A stretch of DNA of 41,382 nt from Pyrinomonadaceae bacterium (GTDB lineage Bacteria; Acidobacteriota; Blastocatellia; Pyrinomonadales; Pyrinomonadaceae). The notes beneath the pieces are model-generated. The model did no database searches and was not told the DNA's origin. It worked only from the letters and a program-made list of their open reading frames with translations. Both the position numbers and the translations under genes were made by a program. The DNA lies in contig JAICGZ010000016.1 of assembly GCA_025922875.1 (NCBI GenBank), forward strand, positions 1 to 41,382. Direction: 5' to 3'. This document shows positions 16,339 through 25,889 of the stretch, piece after piece; within the stretch, counting starts at the first letter, position 1; every line of letters starts with the position of its first letter.

Positions 16339-19300
16339 ATGAGAAGTTTTAAGCTTCCTGCCCATGCTCTCGTTAGCAGCGCTGCCCGGTTACTTAATCG
16401 TGCACAACGCGACAACCTTGTCACTCTCCTGCTTAGTACGTTCGTACTTTGCGGCTCAGTGTCCATAACTTTTTCACAAACAGTCACAAGCCGAATCAGC
16501 GGTACCGTAAAAGATATCGCCGGCGCAACCGTCCCTGGCGCAAAGATCACGCTGGTCGACGCCGCAACAAAAGATCAGAAAATGGCTACCAGTAACGACG
16601 AAGGTAATTTTGTTATCGCTGACGTGCGCGCTGGTGTCTACATGGTTATCGTCGAGGGAAGAGGTTTCAAAAAACTACAGGTGAGCAACGTGCAAGTTCA
16701 CGTTGATACTCCGGTCGTTTTGAATTCCTTGACACTCGAGCCAGGCGGTGTCGCGGAAACCGTCTCCGTCACCGCTTCGGATGCCCAATCGCTTATTCGT
16801 TCCGAAGACGCAAAGCTAAACACTACCGTTGACGTCAAACAGGTTCAGGACCTCCCGTTGAACGGTCGCAATCCCATCAATCTCGCCGGCGGCATGGCGG
16901 GCGTGAACACTAACACCAATATCCGCGGTTCGGTTATTAACGGAATGCGTGGTTCTTTCTCAAACATTACCTGGGATGGAATCGAGATCAACGACAACTT
17001 CGTGCGCACGGATTCACTTTTCGGCGTGAATACGCCAAGCGTCGCGAGTGTCGCTGAATTCTCCGTTACCACTCAGAATGCCGGACCGGATGATGGCTTA
17101 GGCATTGCGCAAATCAAGCTCACTACTCCCCGCGGTGGTTCCAGTTATCACGGCGAGGTTTACGACTTTTATCGCAACGATAAGTTCGATGCGAATGAAT
17201 TTTTCAACAACGCCGACAGAGTCCCGAAGCCCAAGCTGCTTCAACATCAGTATGGCTTCAACGTGGGTGGTCCTTTCGCGCTGCCAAGATTCGGCGAAGG
17301 CGGTCCACTTCTCACGCAGAAGAATAAACTCTTCTTCTACTTCTACTACGAGTACATTGACACGAAGGAAGACTTCAACCCGAACCGAACGGTTTTGCTG
17401 GCGCCGGCCCGCGAAGGCAATTTCACTTACGTTCGTACCGACAATAACCAGCTCCATACGGTTAACCTTTTAACTTTGAGCGGTCGCCCGATGGACCCGC
17501 GTATCCGGGAGTTGATCAATCTCACGCCGCTGTCGAATAACACTTCGCTTGGTGATACCCGGAACACCGGCGGTTTTCGCTTCAATACGCCAAACGGCAG
17601 CACCGGCAGGAACATCGGGTTCCGGATAGACTACGACATTACCTCGAAGCACCGGTTCGAAGCTGTCTACTCTCATTTCCTGTCGAAAACGCCAAACGAT
17701 GTTCAGCTCAACAATATCGGCGAACCGTTTCCGGGTTTACCAGGTGGCGGCCAGGAATCTGCTCGGCCTCGGTATTCCTTAGCGTGGATCTCGAGTTTGA
17801 CGTCGAATCTCACGAACGAACTGCGCTTTGGCTTCTCTTCCAGCACGCCCGTGTTCTTTAATCGTGAGACGTTTGACGTTGGTTATCGGCTGGGACTGCC
17901 TCTGATCACTAATCCGATTCAGAACTTCCTGCAACAAGGCCGCGCTCCGAGAAATCATGACCTGATTGACCATGCCACGTTGGTCAGGGGTAATCACGTC
18001 TTCAGGTTCGGAACAACCGCGAGGTTCGTGAAAATTCTAAACTTCAACGATGGCGGGATCATTCCCCAGTACAATGTTCAGTTCAACACGACAACAAACC
18101 GAACGCCGCTGGTTAACAACGTCGCGAACTTTCCCGGTGGACTCTCGAGTACACAATTCACAACGGCGAATAGCCTGCTGGCCCTGCTCACGGGTGCTCT
18201 GAATACTGGTGTACAGACATTCAATGTCGCCAGCCGTGACTCGGGATTCTCGCGCGGTGTCGGTTCCATTCGTCACCTCGACTACAACACCCTGTCGTTT
18301 TACGGCGGTGATACCTGGCGTATAAAAGAGAATTTGTCGCTGAACTTCGGAATGCGTTGGGAGTACATCAGTCCGGTCACGGAAAGAGACGGGCTGGGCC
18401 TGATGCCAAGGGACACCTCGCTCGCAGTGCTGAGTGATCCGAAGGCGATTCTCGATTTCGCCGGGAAAGGCACCGGCCGAGAATTCCTGGCAAAGGATCT
18501 AAACAACTGGGCGCCGAATTTCAGTTTTGCCTGGGATCCGTTTAAGACAGGCAAGACTTCGATTCGCGGCGGTTTTTCTATCGCCTACGCGATTGATAAC
18601 AACGCCACCGTGCTTAATAACTCTTCGGTTGGCGGCAATGCCGGGCTCCAGTCAACGGTGACTCAGGACCTAACGGGTACCGTGAGTGGCGGTGGGATCA
18701 TTCCGATCCCGACTCCTGTATTCAAAGTGCCGCGAACGATCGAAGATAACCTGGCGCTCAGCCAGACACCCACTCTGTTTACCACCGAGTTCAACTTAAA
18801 GACTCCTTATGCGGAGCAATGGAATTTCGGTATCGAGCGGGAGATCTTTAAAGACACGGCGCTATCAGTTGGTTACGTCGGTAACCGTGGCGTGCAGTTG
18901 ACTCGCGGACTCGACATTAACCAGGTGGTGATCTTTCAAAATGGTTTCCTGGCTGATTTCCTGAGGGCACAGAATAACTGCGCGTTACAAGGCGCTACGC
19001 TTGCGGGATCGGGAAGCCCTCTTGAAAAGTGCACTGATGCGCGGTTCAACCCGGCAATTCCCGGTAGTCAACCGTTAACAATTTTCCCGCTGTTAGGTAA
19101 TCCTACCGCCAGTTTACGTGGTGGGAATCTGCAAAACGGGACCATTCTGAATCTGATCAAACAAGGTCAGGTGGGAGAATTGGTATCGAATTATCTGTCA
19201 AGCCGTTGCACCTATTTCAACCAGAATCCGGTGCAGGGTTGTTTGGCCAATTTTAGAATTGGAGCAAACGGCGCGCAGATTGGCACAGAGTTTTTCTTGC

Positions 19301-20133
19301 CGACAAACAGGAACGCCTTCGTTACCGATTACATCGGCAGTTCAGGTTGGTCCAATTATCACGGCTTGCAAGCCGAGATACGGAAGCGGTTCACGAGTGG
19401 CTGGTACTATCAGGTTAACTACACCTGGAGTAAGGCTTTCACGAATGCCGAACAGGCTCAGGCCGAGTTCGCTCCGTACCTCGACAACGCAATTGGCGAT
19501 ACCAAGGAAAAGAAGCGCCTCAATCAGGACGTCTCTCATGTGTTCAAGGCGAATGGTGTTTACGAACTGCCTTTTGGACCAGGCAAGAGGTTCTTCGATC
19601 GGAGCGGATTTGCCGGCAAGCTGTTGGGCGGTTGGCAAATCAGCGGTATCGCGCAGATCAGAACGGGACGACCAATCTCGTTTCTCTCCGGGCGCGGAAC
19701 TCTAAATCGTGCCGCTCGGTCAGGCAACAACACGCCAAATACAACTCTAACCATATCTGAACTGCAAAGTATGGTTGGACTGTTCTTCGATCCAAAAACC
19801 GGTGCTCCGCTCGTGGTCGATCCGAGGTTGATCGACGCCCAGGGCAGAGCGAGCTCTGCGTTCTTTACCCATCCCACCGCAGGCACACTCGGCAATTTGA
19901 GTCTGACGCCAGTCAACGGTCCGGGTTATTGGAACGTAGATGCCGCTCTCATCAAGCGGATTAGATTCAAAGAGCGGCTGGGTATGGAATTACGGCTCGA
20001 GGCTTTCAACGTTTTCAACCACACGAATTTCTCAGTGGACAATACGTTGGATATCAACGACACGGATTTTGGCAAGATTAATTCCGCCTTTGATCCGCGA
20101 ATTCTTCAACTCGCGTGGAAGTTTACGTTCTAG
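16339..20133 (+). CDS. TonB-dependent receptor, Oar-like, with carboxypeptidase-regulatory N-terminal domain
   Basis: A 1264-residue outer-membrane protein. A long signal peptide ends near residue 47 (SITFSQ). Residues 50-135 form a CarboxypepD_reg-like beta-sandwich (SRISGTVKDIAGATVPGAKITLVDAATKD). The plug follows (about 150-260) with the family motif LPLNGRNPINLAGGMAGVN and NGMRGSFSNITWDGIEIND. The rest is the beta barrel, ending LAWKFTF with the terminal phenylalanine used by the BAM machinery. This architecture is expanded in Acidobacteriota and is thought to import oligomers or peptides. No SusD-like partner is adjacent. It is preceded by a very good ribosome binding site. Confidence 0.96.
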   Translation: MRSFKLPAHALVSSAARLLNRAQRDNLVTLLLSTFVLCGSVSITFSQTVTSRISGTVKDIAGATVPGAKITLVDAATKDQKMATSNDEGNFVIADVRAGVYMVIVEGRGFKKLQVSNVQVHVDTPVVLNSLTLEPGGVAETVSVTASDAQSLIRSEDAKLNTTVDVKQVQDLPLNGRNPINLAGGMAGVNTNTNIRGSVINGMRGSFSNITWDGIEINDNFVRTDSLFGVNTPSVASVAEFSVTTQNAGPDDGLGIAQIKLTTPRGGSSYHGEVYDFYRNDKFDANEFFNNADRVPKPKLLQHQYGFNVGGPFALPRFGEGGPLLTQKNKLFFYFYYEYIDTKEDFNPNRTVLLAPAREGNFTYVRTDNNQLHTVNLLTLSGRPMDPRIRELINLTPLSNNTSLGDTRNTGGFRFNTPNGSTGRNIGFRIDYDITSKHRFEAVYSHFLSKTPNDVQLNNIGEPFPGLPGGGQESARPRYSLAWISSLTSNLTNELRFGFSSSTPVFFNRETFDVGYRLGLPLITNPIQNFLQQGRAPRNHDLIDHATLVRGNHVFRFGTTARFVKILNFNDGGIIPQYNVQFNTTTNRTPLVNNVANFPGGLSSTQFTTANSLLALLTGALNTGVQTFNVASRDSGFSRGVGSIRHLDYNTLSFYGGDTWRIKENLSLNFGMRWEYISPVTERDGLGLMPRDTSLAVLSDPKAILDFAGKGTGREFLAKDLNNWAPNFSFAWDPFKTGKTSIRGGFSIAYAIDNNATVLNNSSVGGNAGLQSTVTQDLTGTVSGGGIIPIPTPVFKVPRTIEDNLALSQTPTLFTTEFNLKTPYAEQWNFGIEREIFKDTALSVGYVGNRGVQLTRGLDINQVVIFQNGFLADFLRAQNNCALQGATLAGSGSPLEKCTDARFNPAIPGSQPLTIFPLLGNPTASLRGGNLQNGTILNLIKQGQVGELVSNYLSSRCTYFNQNPVQGCLANFRIGANGAQIGTEFFLPTNRNAFVTDYIGSSGWSNYHGLQAEIRKRFTSGWYYQVNYTWSKAFTNAEQAQAEFAPYLDNAIGDTKEKKRLNQDVSHVFKANGVYELPFGPGKRFFDRSGFAGKLLGGWQISGIAQIRTGRPISFLSGRGTLNRAARSGNNTPNTTLTISELQSMVGLFFDPKTGAPLVVDPRLIDAQGRASSAFFTHPTAGTLGNLSLTPVNGPGYWNVDAALIKRIRFKERLGMELRLEAFNVFNHTNFSVDNTLDINDTDFGKINSAFDPRILQLAWKFTF

Positions 20134-20146
20134 CTTTTGAGTAGGT

Positions 20147-20458
20147 TGGTAGTGCGTCAGTTTGAAATTGGACATTTACGCCGGAAGGCATTCGCAAATT
20201 ACGCCGAAGGCGTTCGCTAACCTCAGCCCAGGGTTGGAGCGCAGCGACAACCCTGGGAACGAAACATAAAACGAATAGCAACACTGAAAGCGTTAGGCAT
20301 GTGCGGCGCTAACCCTTTCAGGGTTGATTACAGCAGGAATTGTTATCCCCAGGGTTGTCGCTGCGCTCCAACCCTGGGCTGAAATTAGCGAACGCCTGCG
20401 GCGTAAATTGCGAACGCCTGCGGCGTATTAATTCCAAATTCAAACTGACGCACTACCA
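20147..20458. repeat. 312-base giant-hairpin (MITE-like) element
   Basis: The ends are terminal inverted repeats: the first 26 bases (tggtagtgcgtcagtttgaa and six more) match the reverse complement of the last 26 at 25 positions. Inside, 20223-20257 is a perfect 35-base reverse complement of 20348-20382. Between these and the ends are copies of an acgccgnaggcgttcgc word on both sides, and the centre has ctgaaag / ctttcag around 20287-20324. The whole can fold as one long nested hairpin. There is no transposase in the window and no clear target duplication. Confidence 0.88.
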
Positions 20459-20471
20459 CTAGCTTTACCAC

Positions 20472-20517
20472 TCACAGGGTTTACAGGATAAACTTTACCA
20501 TCCTGTAAACCCTGTGA
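20472..20517. repeat. Perfect 17-bp hairpin of the CAGGATT family
   Basis: tcacagggtttacagga (20472-20488) is perfectly reverse-complementary to 20501-20517, loop 12 bases. It stands 19 bases upstream of the LolA-like gene and is related in sequence to the dispersed CAGGATT repeats. Confidence 0.85.
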
Positions 20518-20536
20518 TCTTGTACACTACAAAGCC

Positions 20537-21424
20537 ATGAAAACCTTCTTATCACTTTCCCTTTTGGTCTGTATCGTGGTCTTCACCATTCAGGCCGAGT
20601 CCGCCGGCGCCGATGCGAAGCTCACACCTGCTGAACTAGTCGCAAAGCATCTCGAGTCGATTGGATCGGCCGAAGCCCGCGCTCGCGTTCGCGGCACGAG
20701 AATAAAAGGAAACGCCACCGTTACGGTGAAGCTCTGTGGCGAGGGCCAGGTGGGAGGCCAGGTGTTGATTGCTTCTCAAGGCGCGGCCAATCTCATCAAC
20801 ATGAAGTTCGACACGCCTGATTATCCCTTCGAGTTGCTTCGCTTTGACGGCAAAAATTTTGAGGCCAGTCAATTCAAGCCAGGTTCTCGCACGTGCCTCG
20901 CCCAGTTCTTTGTAGCAAACGACGTGACCTTCAAAGAGGGATTGGTGGGCGGAACGTTGTCAGAGTCGTGGCCGCTGCTGAATGTTCCGGAGAGAAATCC
21001 AAAACTCGAATATGGCGGCCTGAAAAAGATCGGCGGAAAGGAATTTCATCTTCTTAAGTACGGCCCGCGTAAAGGCTCGGATATGAAGATAGTTCTCTTT
21101 TTTGAACCTGACACTTTCCGGCACGTGCGCACCGAGTACACGAGAGTTATGTATGCAACGGAGCAGCGCAGAATCCCCAATAGTAGGGGAGACTTGCTGC
21201 CTGCCAGCGACCCAAAAGCCTTGAGCGCGCGTTTCGAAGCTTACGAAGAATTCTCCGATTTCAAGGACGAAGCCGGACTAAACTTACCGCACACTTACAA
21301 ATTTCATCTATCGATTCAATCAGAAGTCAGGCCCGCGCTGGTCGATTGGGAGTTTAACTTAACCGACTTCGCTTTCGACGCTCCGCTCAACGATTCAGAG
21401 TTAAAAATTGATCGACGTTTTTGA
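20537..21424 (+). CDS. Secreted LolA-like protein, unknown
   Basis: A 295-residue protein with a signal peptide (MKTFLSLSLLVCIVVFTIQA, cut near 21). The mature part has an AELVAKHLESIGSAEARARVRGTRIKGNAT start, the usual opening of acidobacterial LolA/LolB-fold proteins with a long beta-sheet that follows a short helix. It lacks a lipobox. The stop overlaps the next ATG (TGATG), so it is the first gene of the operon that runs to 27209. A periplasmic lipid- or glycan-binding role is a guess. Confidence 0.8.
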   Translation: MKTFLSLSLLVCIVVFTIQAESAGADAKLTPAELVAKHLESIGSAEARARVRGTRIKGNATVTVKLCGEGQVGGQVLIASQGAANLINMKFDTPDYPFELLRFDGKNFEASQFKPGSRTCLAQFFVANDVTFKEGLVGGTLSESWPLLNVPERNPKLEYGGLKKIGGKEFHLLKYGPRKGSDMKIVLFFEPDTFRHVRTEYTRVMYATEQRRIPNSRGDLLPASDPKALSARFEAYEEFSDFKDEAGLNLPHTYKFHLSIQSEVRPALVDWEFNLTDFAFDAPLNDSELKIDRRF

Positions 21425-22494
21425 TGTCAACCTGGTCAGCTAGCCAACTGCCTCTCGCACCTCTCGGCGCCGGCGATCTAATCGATCGTGCAGTCAGACT
21501 GTATCGCCGCCACCTGTTCGTCTTGATCAGGACCGCCGCGCCGCCTGTCATCATCGTTGCCGCGGGCTGGATAGTTTTTTCAATCAGCATGCGACGAGTG
21601 TTCGGCACTTCGGAGAATGAGGATCTCCTGTTCTACATGTTGTTGTGGGGACTCTCAGTCGTAATCATCTTAGGCGGGTACCTGTTCATACTCGTAGTGA
21701 TGGGAGGTGCGACGCGTACTCTCGTGGCCCACCTTCTGCGCAATGATGCAGTCACTGCCGGCGCCACCTACCGCGCGGTACGCTCGCGATTTTGGGGACT
21801 ACTGGCTGCTTCGTTAATTGTTCTCGGATGGATCCTCGCTTCTTCCGTCGCGGCATTTGTCGGCTGGGAAATGGCGATCTTCATCTTCCTCCTCGGTTCG
21901 ATGGCGCTCGCGAGTTTCGCTCCCTTGTGGCTGCCTGCGATTATCGGCGGTATCGGATTTGTTGTCGCGACGGCTTTTGCTCTCTGGGTTTTCTTTTTCA
22001 TCGTGGGACGCGTGGCCTATGTACCTCAGGTGATGCTGGTCGAGGGCAAAGGAGTTTTGGAAGCGTTGACGCGGAGTTTTTCCCTGGCCCGCGGCAATGT
22101 TCGCCGTCTGATGGCAATGACTCTGTTTACTACTTTCGCCACTAACTCCGCATTGATGATTCTATTGATTCCACTGGGGTGGTACGGCTATCTCAACGGA
22201 GTTGATCCCCTGAACTCTACTCAGTGGCCCGCATGGTACGCGATCGCCTACAGCGTGCTTGGACCATTAAGTTCAATATTGCTAACGCCAGTTTGGATGC
22301 TGGGACTCTCACTGCTTTACGTTGACGAGCGAGTCAGGCACGAAGGCTACGACATCGAGTTGATGGCGGCACGGCAGCTCGGTGAGCTTCCGGATATCGA
22401 CGTCTCATCGCCACTTGGAACGGCACTCTACACGGAGCGCACGCAACCACCTCCGGCGCGAAGAGGAACAGGTAGTGTTCTGAATCTCGGTTAA
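21424..22494 (+). CDS. Multi-pass membrane protein, GPDPase membrane-domain-like
   Basis: 356 residues from the ATG at 21424 (TTG at 21421 is in frame but less likely). It opens with GDLIDRAVRLYRRHLFVLIR, as in the glycerophosphodiester phosphodiesterase membrane-domain family, and has six or seven hydrophobic segments between about 35 and 310. A conserved VEGKGVLEALTRSFSLARGN amphipathic helix lies near 200-220. The tail is soluble and proline-rich. No catalytic domain is attached, so it is not itself a phosphodiesterase. It is translationally coupled to the LolA-like gene and followed by DUF4129. Confidence 0.82.
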   Translation: MSTWSASQLPLAPLGAGDLIDRAVRLYRRHLFVLIRTAAPPVIIVAAGWIVFSISMRRVFGTSENEDLLFYMLLWGLSVVIILGGYLFILVVMGGATRTLVAHLLRNDAVTAGATYRAVRSRFWGLLAASLIVLGWILASSVAAFVGWEMAIFIFLLGSMALASFAPLWLPAIIGGIGFVVATAFALWVFFFIVGRVAYVPQVMLVEGKGVLEALTRSFSLARGNVRRLMAMTLFTTFATNSALMILLIPLGWYGYLNGVDPLNSTQWPAWYAIAYSVLGPLSSILLTPVWMLGLSLLYVDERVRHEGYDIELMAARQLGELPDIDVSSPLGTALYTERTQPPPARRGTGSVLNLG

Positions 22495-22502
22495 CTTCGT
22501 TG

Positions 22503-23546
22503 ATGCCTCAGATTTCGACAAGGCAATTTCGACTTCTAGTGCTGGCTACGCTGCTGTTTTTTTCCCCTGCCACTGTCGCCGCGATTCCAATTTCTGAGTA
22601 TCACCAGAACGTTAAGAACGCCATCACCGCGCTGGACACGTTGACTACAAGTGACGAAGAGGAACCCCCGGTCGATTATGGAAATCGAATTGGGCTGACT
22701 ATCCAGGGCGTTAAAGCTGCATTGCCTGAGCACCAGACCGTCGAATCGCCTGAAGGCATTTATGAGGTAGACAACTCATGGCTCCACAGGGACCTGAAAG
22801 AACTCGAGCAGGCCGTCGATCTCCCCGAAAAGCTGAGGCAGCTGCTCGAAAATCTTCAAGCGGTTGAAGTACGTCTCGCCCAATATCAAACCGCGCCTCC
22901 ATCGACAGAGACTAAGGACCAGGCAAAAACCAGACTCGAAAGTATCCTCGCGCGTCCGGAATACGCGACAGGCGCGCGCGGTCCCAATGCGTTGACTCGG
23001 TTGATTCAGGATTTCTTTCGCTGGCTCGAGAATCTCTTTCCGAAACGTGCTCCCATGGAAGAAGGGCGCGCAAATCTCTTCACGCAGATTGCACAGGTTG
23101 TGGTAATCCTTGCCGCACTGGCGCTGCTTGTTTACGTCGTCAAGATTCTATTGACGCGTTTTGAGCGCTCGCGAAAGCGTAAAACTCCAAAGAAACGGAA
23201 AGCGCGAATCGTACTCGGCGAACGGCTCGAGCCCGAGCAGACGTCGACGGATCTACTTTCTGAAGCTGAAGCACTCGCGCGTAGCGGAGATCTGCGAGCA
23301 GCTATCCGCAAAGCTTACATCGCGCTGCTTGTAGAACTCGGCGATCGGAAAGTAATTAGCCTGGCCCAACATAAAACTAATCGCGATTACCTCAACTCTC
23401 TCAGAAACGCTCCGCAGCTTCATTCGCGAATGAGAGGACTTACCGATAGCTTCGAGCGCCACTGGTATGGTTTAGCGCAGGCAACTCCAAACGACTGGCA
23501 GGACTTCCGCGCCGGCTATCTCTCGACATTGAAGAGCGGAAACTAA
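22503..23546 (+). CDS. DUF4129 domain protein
   Basis: 347 residues from ATG 22503; the TTG one codon before is not needed. A signal peptide runs to about residue 28 and a periplasmic helical part to about 195. A membrane segment lies near 198-220 (VVVILAALALLVYVVKILL), and the cytoplasmic DUF4129 domain at about 250-345 includes GDLRAAIRKAYIALLVELGDRKVISL and FERHWYGLAQAT. DUF4129 typically accompanies MoxR and DUF58 genes and is fused to transglutaminases in other proteins. Its place directly before DUF4350 is the usual order. Confidence 0.93.
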   Translation: MPQISTRQFRLLVLATLLFFSPATVAAIPISEYHQNVKNAITALDTLTTSDEEEPPVDYGNRIGLTIQGVKAALPEHQTVESPEGIYEVDNSWLHRDLKELEQAVDLPEKLRQLLENLQAVEVRLAQYQTAPPSTETKDQAKTRLESILARPEYATGARGPNALTRLIQDFFRWLENLFPKRAPMEEGRANLFTQIAQVVVILAALALLVYVVKILLTRFERSRKRKTPKKRKARIVLGERLEPEQTSTDLLSEAEALARSGDLRAAIRKAYIALLVELGDRKVISLAQHKTNRDYLNSLRNAPQLHSRMRGLTDSFERHWYGLAQATPNDWQDFRAGYLSTLKSGN

Positions 23547-23553
23547 ACTCTCG

Positions 23554-24900
23554 ATGCGCCAGCGACTCACTATCATTCTAACGTTCGTAGTAATCATCGG
23601 ATTGCTCGTCATTCTTAATACACTCACGTACGTCAAGGAAGATAAGACCCAGGACCAGGAGATCAATCCGAATCGTTCGACGTATCATTCAGGACCAACA
23701 GGCACTCGCGCGCTTCACGACTTTCTCAACGAATCCGGGTACAAAGTTATCCGCTGGCGCGAAACCCCTGAAAAACTTCTGGGTGATTCGGGGCAGCTGG
23801 TTACTACGTTTGTAGTAGTGGGCCAAACGCAAGTCTCTTTTACGGACGATGAAGCAGGTGCTTTACTTCAGTGGGTAGCGCGAGGCGGCCAGTTCGTTCT
23901 TATCGATCGCGACTTGGATCGTCAGCTTGTGCCAGTGTCAGGTGGTTGGACCATCAATTCGAGAGAGGGTGGTTTTCCCACTCTTGACGTCAACCCTGCC
24001 GATGCTTCGCAGATGACGAAGAACGTCACCGCCTTTCGCCCGGTGCAGCCGACACTTCTGACGCGTAGCGTCGATACCATAATGCCATCACGTTTTGCTT
24101 CTCGACTCTACGTCGACCCGCCGGATGAGGGAGCGGAGGAATGGTTTGATCCGGATGCAATCGATTTACCACAACAGGAGGGAGAAGAGTGGGAACCGCG
24201 CGCTCCAATCGTGCACATTGCCGATCCAAGCGGAGCGTTGCTGGTCGACTACGCTTATGGCTTTGGCCGCATCGTCGTGCTCAGCGATCCTTACATCGTC
24301 ACCAACGGCGGCATCAGGCTGAACGATAATTTGCAACTCGCGATCAATACGCTCGCACGTCGAGAAGGGCTCATCGCCTTTGATGAATATCATCAAGGCA
24401 AGGGCGTCACGCAAAACGCGTTTGCGCAGTACTTTGCCGGCACGCCTGTTCTTGCTCTGGCAGCGCAGATAGCTCTTATCGTGCTGTTGATTCTTTGGAC
24501 GAATGCGCGCCGGTTCGGGCGCCCTTTGCCGTTGCCACAGGTAGATCGACGTTCGAGCCTGGAGTTTGTTGCCTCGATGGCCGAGCTGCAGGAACGTTCG
24601 CGCGCTTTCGATCTGGCCATCGAAAACATTTACACGCGGACGCGTAGAGTTCTCGCGCGACATGCCGGCGTTAATTACAACAGCTCGCGCTCGGAGATTG
24701 CCGCCCGCATCGCGGAACGCTCAACGATCGATCGACATAAGCTCGAGACCTTGATGCGTCAATGTGAAGACGCCATCAACGGCGAACCGATCAACTGGCG
24801 GCAGTCGATCGATCTCGTGCGGCGACTACGTGAGGTGGAAAGAGATCTCGGCCTGCGCATGCGTTCTCGCGAGCTGCGACAAGCCGCAGAAAACATTTGA
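23554..24900 (+). CDS. DUF4350 domain protein
   Basis: A 448-residue membrane protein. A membrane anchor is at about 5-24, the DUF4350 region near 38-120 (NPNRSTYHSGPTGTRALHDFLNESGYKVIRW, then a GGQFVLIDRD strand), and a second membrane helix near 298-320. A helical cytoplasmic tail follows. The opening resembles the GATase-like fold of IFT52/GldG-related proteins. It is seven bases after DUF4129 and upstream of MoxR, the standard arrangement of this module. Its molecular role is not known. Confidence 0.92.
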   Translation: MRQRLTIILTFVVIIGLLVILNTLTYVKEDKTQDQEINPNRSTYHSGPTGTRALHDFLNESGYKVIRWRETPEKLLGDSGQLVTTFVVVGQTQVSFTDDEAGALLQWVARGGQFVLIDRDLDRQLVPVSGGWTINSREGGFPTLDVNPADASQMTKNVTAFRPVQPTLLTRSVDTIMPSRFASRLYVDPPDEGAEEWFDPDAIDLPQQEGEEWEPRAPIVHIADPSGALLVDYAYGFGRIVVLSDPYIVTNGGIRLNDNLQLAINTLARREGLIAFDEYHQGKGVTQNAFAQYFAGTPVLALAAQIALIVLLILWTNARRFGRPLPLPQVDRRSSLEFVASMAELQERSRAFDLAIENIYTRTRRVLARHAGVNYNSSRSEIAARIAERSTIDRHKLETLMRQCEDAINGEPINWRQSIDLVRRLREVERDLGLRMRSRELRQAAENI

Positions 24901-24932
24901 CCTTTGAACTTTGATATCTGTACTTTGAACCG

Positions 24933-25886
24933 ATGCCTGAAACCGTCGCCTCAACTGTCGAACACATTCGAAATGAAATACGCAAGGTAATCGTCGGACA
25001 AGACGATGCGATCGAACAGATCCTGATCGCCTTGCTCGCGGAAGGCCACGCACTGATCGAAGGCGTGCCGGGCACCGCCAAAACGCTGGCAGTAAAAACG
25101 CTGTCGCGGATCATCAACGCCACCTTCAGCCGCATACAATTCACGCCCGACCTGATGCCCTCCGACATCACAGGCACCAACGTTTTCAACATCGCAACAT
25201 CGAATTTCAATCTGCGCCGTGGCCCGATATTCACCGACATTCTGCTTGCCGACGAGATTAATCGCACGCCGCCAAAAACGCAGGCTGCTTTATTGGAAGC
25301 GATGGAAGAACGCCAGGTAACGATCGACGGCGAAGCCTATCCGCTGCCGACGATCTTCACCGTCTTAGCTACCGAAAATCCGATCGAGTATGAAGGAACT
25401 TACCCGCTTCCCGAGGCACAACTAGATCGCTTCCAACTCAAAATACTGTTGGGGTATCCGAGCGAGGAAGAAGAGCGCGAGGTGGTGGCGCGCTGGGACG
25501 CAGGCTTCAACTCGAAACGATTGGACCAGGTCGATATAAAACCACTCACCGATCCGCATGCAATTGCTCTTTGCCGTGCAGAGATTGCGGAAGCGCGAAT
25601 GGAACCCGGTGTTCAGCATTACGCTGTCGACCTGGTGCGTCGCACTCGCGCGCATCCGTTCATTCATTACGGTGCGAGCCCGCGAGCGTCGGTCGCACTG
25701 CTACTTTGTTCAAAGGCCCTCGCGGCAATCCGCGGACGTGACTTTGTGACTCCTGATGACGTGCGCGATGTTGCTCTTCCGGTTCTGCGTCATCGTTTAA
25801 CGTTACGTGCAGAGGCGGAGCTCGACGGCGTCACACCCGATTCCGTGATCACGGATATTTTGAAGTCGGCGGAAGTTCCCAGGTAA
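24933..25886 (+). CDS. MoxR family AAA+ ATPase
   Basis: A 317-residue cytoplasmic ATPase. Walker A GVPGTAKT is at 44-51, Walker [10 protein letters not shown] at about 103-111, sensor 1 ATENP near 146-150, followed by the LDRF arginine-finger region and the AAA lid domain with [27 protein letters not shown]. MoxR ATPases act as chaperones that assemble or activate partner complexes, typically with the DUF58/VWA protein encoded next door. The 32-base spacer before it contains ctttgaactttgatatctgt-like repeat words, so translation is less tightly coupled here. Confidence 0.97.
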   Translation: MPETVASTVEHIRNEIRKVIVGQDDAIEQILIALLAEGHALIEGVPGTAKTLAVKTLSRIINATFSRIQFTPDLMPSDITGTNVFNIATSNFNLRRGPIFTDILLADEINRTPPKTQAALLEAMEERQVTIDGEAYPLPTIFTVLATENPIEYEGTYPLPEAQLDRFQLKILLGYPSEEEEREVVARWDAGFNSKRLDQVDIKPLTDPHAIALCRAEIAEARMEPGVQHYAVDLVRRTRAHPFIHYGASPRASVALLLCSKALAAIRGRDFVTPDDVRDVALPVLRHRLTLRAEAELDGVTPDSVITDILKSAEVPR

Positions 25887-25889
25887 AAC

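Larger units (their letters stand above)
20134..20536. other. Gene-free stretch filled by two palindromic elements
   Basis: This 403-base gap between the TonB receptor and the LolA-like gene holds the giant hairpin element (20147-20458) and a second perfect hairpin (20472-20517). Only about 40 bases are left outside them. No coding frame. Confidence 0.85.

Noticed and set aside
20134..20536. CRISPR array in the repeat-rich gap
   Set aside because: The repeats are nested and inverted rather than regularly spaced direct copies, and there are no cas genes.
16339..21424. A SusC/SusD polysaccharide-utilisation locus around the TonB receptor
   Set aside because: No SusD-like gene or glycoside hydrolase is adjacent, and the receptor has the Oar-like layout.
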